A stretch of 13,889 bases of DNA from Hungateiclostridiaceae bacterium UBA1305 (GTDB lineage Bacteria > Bacillota > Clostridia > Acetivibrionales > DTU013): positions 1 to 13,889 of the forward strand of contig DBTX01000084.1 of the NCBI GenBank assembly GCA_002307275.1, in the 5' to 3' direction. The notes below the pieces were generated by a model, which worked only from the letters and a program-made list of their open reading frames with translations, did not search any database and had not been told where the DNA came from. Below are positions 1-5,949 of this stretch, in pieces. A program made the translations under genes and the position numbers. The first letter of the stretch is position 1. Every line of letters begins with the position of its first letter.

Positions 1-161
1 TGGAATTTTACATTAAAAGATAAAACCACAAAGGTGCACTTCAAAAATATGTCCTTCCTAATATTTTGGTACTGAAATGGTGCCGTTAAAAAAAATCAAA
101 CTTGGATTTGAGATTTCTACTAGCCTTCATGATTTTGCCGTGCCTTAATGCAGTCAAGATA

Positions 162-189
162 TTGACAAATAAAATGATTCGTTTATACT
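162..189 (+). promoter_or_regulatory. Sigma-A-type promoter of the decarboxylase operon
   Basis: A perfect -35 box TTGACA (162-167) is followed after 16 nt by TATACT (184-189, five of six consensus bases) in AT-rich DNA. Transcription would start near 196 and leave a leader of about 150 nt before the first gene of the operon. This is the best promoter match in the window. Upstream (1-160) I see no gene; the only open stretch is 24 codons from the left edge to a TGA at 73-75, too short to assign. Confidence 0.7.
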
Positions 190-267
190 TATAAAATATA
201 TACATTAACTAAATATGAATTCTTCCGGTTGGACAGGGGACTGTTTTCAAGTAATCGGGCTTTCAGG

Positions 268-300
268 GCGGAGAGCTTTTTTAATGCTTTCTGCTTTTTT
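268..300 (+). terminator. Hairpin plus T-tract in the oad leader (possible attenuator)
   Basis: Bases 268-276 (GCGGAGAGC) pair with 286-294 (GCTTTCTGC) in a 9-bp stem with two G-U pairs and a 9-nt loop. Six T follow at 295-300. It lies between the promoter and the oadA start, about 50 nt before the ATG, so it could be a leader attenuator. A small upstream hairpin (ACAG-GGGA-CTGT, about 234-245) is also possible. I do not recognise a known riboswitch class in the leader. It could alternatively end an unannotated upstream transcript. Confidence 0.45.
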
Positions 301-346
301 ATGCGCAAAAGTGGATATAAATAATAAAACGAGGAGTTGAAGAGAA

Positions 347-1723
347 ATGAAAATAAACATCACAGAGACTGTACTGCGTGATGCCAACCAATCGCTTATC
401 GCCACACGAATGCCATTTTCTGATTTTGAAGGAATTTTGGAAACTCTGGATAAAGCGGGCTATTACTCTCTTGAGTGCTGGGGAGGCGCAACCTTTGATT
501 CATGCTTGAGATACCTGAATGAGGATCCGTGGGAAAGACTCGAGAAAATCAAAGCAAAAGTGAAAAACACAAAGTTGCAGATGCTGTTGAGAGGCCAGAA
601 TATTCTGGGATATAAGCATTATCCGGATGATGTTGTCAGAAAGTTCGTAGCTCAATCAGTGGAAAGCGGTATGGACATTTTCAGAATATTCGATGCGCTG
701 AATGACTTCAGAAATATTGAAGTGGCCGTTGATGAAACGCTTAAACGGAAAGCGCATGCACAGGGCTGTATCTGCTATACGACCAGCCCGATTCACAATC
801 TTGAAAAGTATGCAAGGATGGGCAAACAACTTGAAGAAATGGGAGTCAACACCATCTGCATAAAGGACATGGCCGGTATCATGGGGCCTCAGGAGGCATA
901 TGACCTGATAAAGGCATTGAAGGAATCCGTAAAACTGCCGATTTTCCTGCATACACATTCCACGACAGGTTTGGGTCCGATTACTTATATTAAAGCAGTT
1001 GAGGCAGGTTGCGACGGTATCGACTGTGCAATATCTTCACTCTCAGGCGGAACCTCCCAGCCTGCGACAGAAACTTTGGATTATGCGCTCAGGCAGATGG
1101 GACACACTACGGGATTGAATGAAAATGCATTAAAGGATATTAATGATTTTTTCAAGCCGCTGAAATTAAAATATATTTCTTCAGGCTTGATGGATCCATT
1201 TGTTATGGGTACGGAAACGGATGCGCTGGTTTATCAGGTACCTGGCGGAATGCTTTCCAACCTGATTGCACAGCTTAAGTCACAAAATGCCATAGAAAAA
1301 CTGGATGAAGTTTTGGCGGAGACGCCGAAGGTCAGGAAAGATCTGGGATATCCTCCTCTGGTTACCCCGATGAGCCAGATGGTGGGTGTTCAGGCCGTAG
1401 CCAATGTACTTGCCGGTGAAAGGTACAAGAATGTATCCAAGGAAGTGAAATCCTACCTCAGGGGCGAATATGGTCAGGCACCGGGTGAAATTGATCCGGC
1501 TTTGGTAAAGAAGGTTTTGGACGATGAGAAACCGATTACCAGAAGATTTGCAGATACGCTGGAACCGGAATTTGATAAAATCAAGGCCAAGTTGAAGGAT
1601 ATTGCAAAAAACGATAAGGATGTTCTCTCCTATATTGCATTCCCGCAAATTGCGGAGAAGTTCTTTAAGGAGCGGGAAGAGAGAGCTGTGACAAGGGTTA
1701 CTTATACCATAGTTCAAAAGTAA
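347..1723 (+). CDS. oadA: Oxaloacetate decarboxylase alpha subunit (carboxyltransferase, no biotin domain)
   Basis: This is the biotin-dependent carboxyltransferase of a Na+-pumping decarboxylase. It moves the C4 carboxyl of oxaloacetate to the biotin of a partner carrier and leaves pyruvate. The 458 residues comprise an HMGL-like TIM-barrel domain (about 3-280) and a conserved PYC/OadA domain (about 300-445). Visible landmarks are RDANQS with metal ligand D12, CWGGATFD at 44-51, LRGQN near 81-85, K173 in CIKDMAG (the carbamylated-lysine position) and H202/H204 in HTHSTTG. The protein stops before any biotinyl domain; full-length OadA is about 590 residues, and here the carrier is encoded separately two genes downstream. 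The ATG follows GAGGAG at a normal distance. The same fold serves as pyruvate carboxylase subunit B, but the neighbouring oadG and oadB favour the decarboxylase pump. Confidence 0.93.
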   Translation: MKINITETVLRDANQSLIATRMPFSDFEGILETLDKAGYYSLECWGGATFDSCLRYLNEDPWERLEKIKAKVKNTKLQMLLRGQNILGYKHYPDDVVRKFVAQSVESGMDIFRIFDALNDFRNIEVAVDETLKRKAHAQGCICYTTSPIHNLEKYARMGKQLEEMGVNTICIKDMAGIMGPQEAYDLIKALKESVKLPIFLHTHSTTGLGPITYIKAVEAGCDGIDCAISSLSGGTSQPATETLDYALRQMGHTTGLNENALKDINDFFKPLKLKYISSGLMDPFVMGTETDALVYQVPGGMLSNLIAQLKSQNAIEKLDEVLAETPKVRKDLGYPPLVTPMSQMVGVQAVANVLAGERYKNVSKEVKSYLRGEYGQAPGEIDPALVKKVLDDEKPITRRFADTLEPEFDKIKAKLKDIAKNDKDVLSYIAFPQIAEKFFKEREERAVTRVTYTIVQK

Positions 1724-1735
1724 AGGATGGTTGAT

Positions 1736-2059
1736 ATGTCAGTAATAGAAAGCGTAGTAGTTGCTATGTTCTGTATGGCACTTGTGTTTGTTGTTCTTGC
1801 TATTTTATATGTTATGGTAATGGGTTTATCTAAAGTGCTGGGTATTGCATTGAATAGGAAAGCTGCAGCAGAAAGTGTTGATACTGTAGCAAAACCAGAA
1901 GAAGATTGGGATGTGGAAGCAGTTCATGCTTCATCCGGAGAACTGAAGCTTATCAATGTTGATGAGAGAGCTGCAGCGATGATTATGGCTATTGTGAGCG
2001 ATGAATCACATATTCCGCTTTCGGAGCTTTGCTTCAAATCAATTAAACTAATTGAATAA
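1736..2059 (+). CDS. oadG: OadG-type gamma subunit of the Na+-pumping decarboxylase
   Basis: A small membrane protein of 107 residues from the chosen start. It has one strong transmembrane segment (about residues 5-33), then a charged, low-complexity cytoplasmic part (NRKAAAES...KPEEDWDVEA). That layout matches the OadG family (PF04277), which tethers the carboxyltransferase to the membrane subunit and helps assembly. I prefer the ATG at 1736 because AAAGGA (1722-1727) sits 8 nt before it. The ATG at 1727 would overlap that ribosome site. The gene follows oadA by 12 nt, so the two are certainly co-transcribed. The C-terminal third (DERAAAMIMAIVSDES, then a SELCFKSIKLIE end) resembles the 'AAIAAAIA' helix seen in related gamma subunits. 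Sequence identity in this family is low, so the assignment rests on topology and operon position. Confidence 0.8.
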   Translation: MSVIESVVVAMFCMALVFVVLAILYVMVMGLSKVLGIALNRKAAAESVDTVAKPEEDWDVEAVHASSGELKLINVDERAAAMIMAIVSDESHIPLSELCFKSIKLIE

Positions 2060-2106
2060 TACAAAATAATTGGATTAAGAGTTAACCATGAAAAGGGGGC
2101 TTAAAA

Positions 2107-2505
2107 ATGAAATATGTAGTTACCATAAATAACAAGAAATATGAAGTGGAAGTCGAAAAGGGTCAGGCCTCCATTGTGAGTACGGCGAATGTCGAAGTTC
2201 CCGTAATCGTACCTCATATGGCTCCGACCGCTGCACCGGCTGCGTTGGCAGCTGCTGCGCCTGCTCCGTCTGTGCTTAATATTGGGAAAGGTGAAGTTAT
2301 AAAAGCGCCAATGCCAGGTACACTTCTGGATATTAAGATCAGCGAAGGTGTAAAAGTGAAAAAGGGGCAAGTACTTTTCATTCTTGAAGCGATGAAGATG
2401 GAGAATGAAATCATGGCGCCATTTGATGGCACAGTTGTACAAATAAAAGCCGCAAAGGGTTCACCTGTTTCAACAGGTGATATTCTTGCCGTTATTCAAT
2501 CGTGA
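2107..2505 (+). CDS. Biotin carrier subunit of the decarboxylase (biotinyl/lipoyl domain protein)
   Basis: A 132-residue biotin carboxyl carrier. The N-terminus (1-20, MKYVVTINNKKYEVEVEKG) is the short beta strand region common to GcdC/MmdC-type carriers. An Ala/Pro-rich flexible linker spans about 38-56. The biotinyl domain covers about 60-130 and carries EAMKMEN, in which K97 is the biotinylated lysine. The domain shuttles carboxybiotin between the carboxyltransferase (oadA) and the Na+-translocating membrane subunit (oadB). In Klebsiella-type systems it is fused to the C-terminus of OadA; here it is a separate gene. AGGGGG precedes the ATG by about 8 nt, and the gene ends 11 nt before oadB. 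Confidence 0.93.
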   Translation: MKYVVTINNKKYEVEVEKGQASIVSTANVEVPVIVPHMAPTAAPAALAAAAPAPSVLNIGKGEVIKAPMPGTLLDIKISEGVKVKKGQVLFILEAMKMENEIMAPFDGTVVQIKAAKGSPVSTGDILAVIQS

Positions 2506-2516
2506 GGTGAATAAAA

Positions 2517-3656
2517 ATGTTTCTGGACGCAATTAAAACCATTTTTACGGATTCAGGCTTTGCAGCTCTTACCTGGCAGCATTGCCTAATGATTGCCATA
2601 GCCTGCATCCTGATATATCTTGCCATAGTAAGAAAATTTGAACCCCTTCTGTTATTGCCGATCGCATTTGGCGTATTGCTTGCGAATCTGCCTCTGGCGG
2701 GGCTTATGAACGAACCGGCTGCAGGGTCGACGGAGCCGGGTGGATTGTTGTATTATTTGTATCTGGGTGTCAAAAAAGGAATTTATCCATCTCTGATATT
2801 CCTCGGAATAGGCGCAATGACGGATTTCGGTCCGCTGATCGCAAGGCCGTCCAGCCTCTTTATGGGAGCGGGCGCACAGTTTGGTATTGCTGCTGCCTTT
2901 ATTGTTGCGACTGCATTGGGATTCAAGCCCACTGAAGCTGCTTCTATCGGGATTATCGGCGGCGCAGATGGACCTACCGCTATTTTCCTTACGACAAGGC
3001 TGGCTCCCGAGTTGCTGCCTGCCATTGCCATAGCGGCGTATTCATATATGGCATTGATACCGCTGATTCAGCCTCCGATCATGAGGCTTCTGACCACAAA
3101 AAAGGAAAGAGAAATAAAAATGGATCAGCTGCGGGAAGTATCGAAGCTGGAGAAAATATGCTTCCCGATTGCCGTTACGATCTTTTGCGTTCTCTTACTG
3201 CCCGCTGTAGCTCCGTTGATCGGCATGCTGATGCTGGGCAATTTGTTTAAGGAATCCGGTGTAGTGGAGAGACTTTCGGGTGTTGCGCAAAATGCACTGA
3301 TCAATATCGTAACGATTTTCCTGGGTGTTACCGTAGGTGCAACGGCTGTTGCAGATAGATTCTTGAAGCCGCAAACGCTGATGATTATCGGTCTGGGTTT
3401 ATTTGCATTCATGTTCAGTACTGTTGGCGGTTTGCTCATTGGCAAGTTAATGTGCTTGCTGTCCGGTGGAAAAATTAATCCGCTGATCGGTTCAGCCGGC
3501 GTATCTGCAGTTCCAATGGCCGCAAGGGTATCTCAGGTTGAGGGGCAAAAGGCAAACCCCACGAATTTTCTCCTTATGCATGCCATGGGACCCAACGTCG
3601 CAGGCGTAATCGGTTCGGCTGTTGCAGCAGGCGTGTTGCTGGCATTGTTTGGATAG
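2517..3656 (+). CDS. oadB: Na+-translocating decarboxylase beta subunit
   Basis: An integral membrane protein of 379 residues with about nine to eleven hydrophobic segments. It decarboxylates carboxybiotin and couples this to Na+ export. The residues known to matter in Klebsiella OadB (from memory: D203, Y229, N373, G377, S382, R389) all have counterparts at consistent spacing: D151 in GGADGPTAIF, Y177 in AAYSYMALIP, and N321, G325, S330 and R337 within NPLIGSAGVSAVPMAARV. The pump core therefore looks complete. The related families (methylmalonyl-CoA, glutaconyl-CoA and malonate decarboxylase beta subunits) share this domain; the OadA-type alpha subunit in the operon points to oxaloacetate. 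The start follows GAGGTGA closely. It is the last gene of the operon; the terminator lies 150 nt downstream. Confidence 0.94.
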   Translation: MFLDAIKTIFTDSGFAALTWQHCLMIAIACILIYLAIVRKFEPLLLLPIAFGVLLANLPLAGLMNEPAAGSTEPGGLLYYLYLGVKKGIYPSLIFLGIGAMTDFGPLIARPSSLFMGAGAQFGIAAAFIVATALGFKPTEAASIGIIGGADGPTAIFLTTRLAPELLPAIAIAAYSYMALIPLIQPPIMRLLTTKKEREIKMDQLREVSKLEKICFPIAVTIFCVLLLPAVAPLIGMLMLGNLFKESGVVERLSGVAQNALINIVTIFLGVTVGATAVADRFLKPQTLMIIGLGLFAFMFSTVGGLLIGKLMCLLSGGKINPLIGSAGVSAVPMAARVSQVEGQKANPTNFLLMHAMGPNVAGVIGSAVAAGVLLALFG

Positions 3657-3805
3657 AAATGTTTATTTAATAGTTAAAATACGGTTACAATTCTGTTGGT
3701 ACTATTGATACTTTATGAGATATTATGGTACACTTGATTTAATTGAATATGCAAAAATCGGTTGGGTGAATGAACTGTTTACTTTCAAGAGAATTCGACT
3801 TCTGG

Positions 3806-3849
3806 GGTGGGAAGCACATATTTGTGTTTTCCGCCTTTTAATTTTTAAT
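3806..3849 (+). terminator. Intrinsic terminator of the oad operon
   Basis: Bases 3806-3818 pair with 3823-3835 in a 13-bp stem (three G-U pairs) closed by a TATT loop. TTTTAATTTTT follows at 3836-3846 and beyond. It separates the decarboxylase operon from the riboswitch-controlled operon. The 150 nt between oadB and the stem show no gene. A weak promoter-like pair there (TTGATA 3705-3710, TACACT 3729-3734) would read into this terminator. Confidence 0.85.
3822..3849 (+). promoter_or_regulatory. Candidate promoter of the c-di-AMP riboswitch operon
   Basis: TTGTGT (3822-3827) and TTTAAT (3844-3849) with a 16-nt spacer would start transcription near 3856, just before the aptamer. The -35 box is weak (TTG only) and the elements overlap the 3' arm and T-tract of the preceding terminator. 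The aptamer requires some promoter just upstream, but this is only the best local match. Confidence 0.3.
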
Positions 3850-3857
3850 TGAATATA

Positions 3858-3969
3858 TTGCGCTGAATCCAAAAGAGCGGGAGAACCAAATTTTGGGGTG
3901 AATCCTGGATTATATTTCAGGTAGGGTCATCTTTCGATCCGAATCCGTCAGCTAATCTCGTAAGCGTGG
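3858..3969 (+). ncRNA. c-di-AMP riboswitch aptamer (ydaO-yuaA class)
   Basis: Conserved blocks of the ydaO-yuaA class appear in the right order and spacing: GAATCC (3865-3870), GCGGGAGAACC (3877-3887), TTTTGGGGTGAATC (3891-3904), a variable hairpin, TAGGGTC...GATCCG, then CCGTCAGCTAATCTCGTAAGCGT (in two parts, about 3945-3967). The closing P1 stem can form between TTGCGC (3858-3863) and GCGTGG (3964-3969), with some G-U pairs. The class binds cyclic di-AMP and is normally an OFF switch for genes of ion and osmolyte transport or cell-wall remodelling. Here it precedes a terminator and then a c-di-AMP-receptor-like gene and an ion transporter. Confidence 0.92.
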
Positions 3970-4020
3970 AAAGAGAAGGTGTTGCATATGGCTTTGTAAC
4001 TATACCCTTGAGTGGGGATG

Positions 4021-4050
4021 AAGCTGCAGAATTTTCTCTGCAGCTTTTTT
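4021..4050 (+). terminator. Riboswitch expression-platform terminator
   Basis: AAGCTGCAGA (4021-4030) pairs perfectly with TCTGCAGCTT (4037-4046), with a 6-nt loop and a T-run through 4050. It lies about 50 nt after the aptamer and 109 nt before the first gene, as expected for c-di-AMP-promoted termination. The 4051-4159 stretch after it holds a 12-bp perfect palindrome CGATAGCTATCG (4055-4066) and no gene. Confidence 0.88.
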
Positions 4051-4159
4051 ATCGCGATAGCTATCGATTGCGCTTGAAAGCAGTCAGAAAATGAAAACCA
4101 GAAAACAGTGGAAATATTGGCATTATGGGCAAAGTATAATACGAAAAGAGGACTATTGC

Positions 4160-4489
4160 ATGAAACTTATAGTCGCAATTATACACGATGAAGACAGCTC
4201 GAAGATAACGGATGAACTGAATAAACAAGGTTATAGTGTCACAAAGCTATGTTCATCGGGAGGATTCCTGCGGGCTGGAAATACAACCTTGATGATTGGT
4301 ATTGAGGATGGAAAGGTGGATACTGTTATAGGGATCATATTAAAAAATTCAGAAGCAAGAGAGCATAGTATTAAGGAATCGAAATACAACAATAGCATAA
4401 TGCAATTACTAATACCCAATGCAAATAAAGTTGTGGCCTCAGGTGCAACAATCTTTGTGTCCAATGTGGAAAAGTATGAAAAATTCTAG
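4160..4489 (+). CDS. darA: DarA/PstA-like PII-type cyclic di-AMP receptor
   Basis: A 109-residue protein, the same length as B. subtilis DarA and S. aureus PstA, which are trimeric PII-like proteins that bind c-di-AMP between subunits. The match is clear in MKLIVAIIHDEDS (1-13), TKL...GGFLRAGNTTLMIG (28-47) and SGATIFV (94-100). The start at 4160 is chosen because AGAGGA (4147-4152) lies 7 nt upstream and the family begins MKLI; an upstream ATG at 4091 lacks a ribosome site. Compared with PstA from memory, pocket residues T28, G35, F36, L37 and N41 are kept, but N24 is G and R26 is S. The B-loop-like region (about 68-90) lacks the usual PMGG...YP motif. It is therefore a divergent paralogue whose ligand affinity is uncertain. 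It sits under a c-di-AMP riboswitch and 24 nt before an ion transporter, its likely partner. Confidence 0.88.
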   Translation: MKLIVAIIHDEDSSKITDELNKQGYSVTKLCSSGGFLRAGNTTLMIGIEDGKVDTVIGIILKNSEAREHSIKESKYNNSIMQLLIPNANKVVASGATIFVSNVEKYEKF

Positions 4490-4513
4490 TAGGGATAATA
4501 GAAGGAGCTTTCA

Positions 4514-5797
4514 ATGGATCAGCAATTATTTTTGATGATCGCCTCGGGAACAATTTTTATTACTGCATATGTTCTCATAATCATTGACAAAATGGACCGG
4601 GCGGTTGTGGCATTGTCAGGAGCGTCTCTGATGGTTTTACTGAGGATCATTAATCAGGAAAAAGCGTTTGAAGAGATCGACTTCAATACCATTGCCCTGC
4701 TGATTAGTATGATGGTCATTGTCATGATTACGAAAAGATCTGGCTTATTTGAATATCTGGCAATAAAAACAGTGAAGTTAGCAAAGGGTGAACCTGTAAA
4801 GATTTTGATATTGCTTTCTATTATCACTGGTATACTTTCAGGACTACTGGATAATGTAACGACAATCTTGCTTATTGTACCATTAACTATAAATATTGCA
4901 AAAGACCTTCATCTGAACCCTATCCCTTTTATCATATCAGAAATATTTGCATCCAATGTTGGGGGAACTGCTACCTTGGTAGGTGATCCACCTAATATAA
5001 TGATCGGAAGCTCAGTTGGACTTAGTTTTTTGGATTTCATAAAAAATAACGGACCAATTATCTTGCCTATGCTCTTTTTAACAACATACATATTTGTTCT
5101 TGTGTATAGGAAAAAGCTGCACGCAAAGCAGGAAAACAAAGATAAGGTTTTGAAGATGAATGAATATGAGGCAATCAGTGATTCCAGGCTCCTTACTAAA
5201 TGCCTTGCGGTTTTGGCATTGACGACTATTGGATTTGTACTTCATGGTACTCTGCATTTGGAATCCGCAACGATTGCAATAAGTGGAGCAGTAGTGCTGC
5301 TATTAATCTCTGGATTAAAACCAGAGAAGATATTAAAAGAGGTTGAGTGGAAGACTATATTCTTCTTTGCCGGTTTATTCATTATTGTAGGAGGAATACA
5401 GGAATCAGGCATTATAGAAATACTTGCGCAGGGAGTACTTGATCTGACTCACGGCAACCTCATACTTACCACAATGGCAATCCTGTGGGTATCTGCTATT
5501 GCATCCGCTTTTATCGACAATATCCCTTTTGTGGCAACGATGATACCTTTAATTAAGGATATGGGAGTACTTTCGGGTATGAATCTTACACCCGTTTGGT
5601 GGGCTTTATCGCTTGGAGCGTGTCTTGGGGGAAATGGTACAATAATTGGAGCCAGCGCCAACGTCATTGCTATCGGAATGGCAGAGGATTATGGGCATAA
5701 AATCACCTTCGGCAAGTATTTTAGAACTGCTTTCCCAGTAATGCTTCTGACGATTGGAATATCCAGCATATACCTGTTAGTGCTCTATTTGCTTTGA
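4514..5797 (+). CDS. P-protein/ArsB/NhaD-type ion transporter (ion transporter superfamily)
   Basis: A 427-residue membrane protein with about eleven to thirteen hydrophobic segments and the two-fold repeat of the ion transporter superfamily. Repeat one has LLDNVTTILLIVPL (111-124) and SNVGGTATLVGDPPNIMIG (147-165). Repeat two has AFIDNIPFVATMIPL (332-346) and LGGNGTIIGASANVIAIG (371-388). The DNVTT/DNIPF and GDPPN/GASAN pairs are typical of the P-protein/ArsB group (CitMHS-like fold). A hydrophilic loop at about 199-226, between the halves, could be a regulatory docking site. The substrate cannot be read from sequence: Na+/H+ exchange, an oxyanion, a carboxylate or an anion are all possible. 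AGAAGGAG precedes the ATG by about 7 nt. The gene shares the c-di-AMP riboswitch leader with the DarA-like gene. No clear terminator follows. Confidence 0.88.
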   Translation: MDQQLFLMIASGTIFITAYVLIIIDKMDRAVVALSGASLMVLLRIINQEKAFEEIDFNTIALLISMMVIVMITKRSGLFEYLAIKTVKLAKGEPVKILILLSIITGILSGLLDNVTTILLIVPLTINIAKDLHLNPIPFIISEIFASNVGGTATLVGDPPNIMIGSSVGLSFLDFIKNNGPIILPMLFLTTYIFVLVYRKKLHAKQENKDKVLKMNEYEAISDSRLLTKCLAVLALTTIGFVLHGTLHLESATIAISGAVVLLLISGLKPEKILKEVEWKTIFFFAGLFIIVGGIQESGIIEILAQGVLDLTHGNLILTTMAILWVSAIASAFIDNIPFVATMIPLIKDMGVLSGMNLTPVWWALSLGACLGGNGTIIGASANVIAIGMAEDYGHKITFGKYFRTAFPVMLLTIGISSIYLLVLYLL

Positions 5798-5949
5798 TGA
5801 TTTCTTAACACAGGACATACCTGATGGAGGAGAGTGGCATATGAGTTATGCTTTCCTCTGAAAAACACAAGAAAGTTACTGTATTGATGGAGCAATTTTT
5901 GAATATATAGCTGATCTTGTACATATTACCGTCTGGAGCCGGAGACAGT

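Noticed and set aside
1..75. 24 open codons from the left edge to a TGA at 73-75
   Set aside because: Too short and without a recognisable motif to call a partial gene.
4055..4066. 12-bp palindrome CGATAGCTATCG between the riboswitch terminator and the DarA-like gene
   Set aside because: It is short, with no T-tract, and nothing ties it to an operator; noted only as a possible site.
4117..4140. TTGGCA and TATAAT as a second promoter after the riboswitch terminator
   Set aside because: The spacer is only 12 nt and transcription would start on top of the ribosome site. The pattern does not fit sigma-54 spacing either.
4091..4159. N-terminal extension of the DarA-like protein from an ATG at 4091
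   Set aside because: No ribosome site precedes it, the added residues match nothing in the family, and the ATG at 4160 has a good site and the conserved MKLI start.
5826..5860. Imperfect hairpin and tiny frames (MSYAFL after a good ribosome site) in the convergent gap
   Set aside because: No T-tract on either strand and the peptides are too short to support as genes or a leader peptide.
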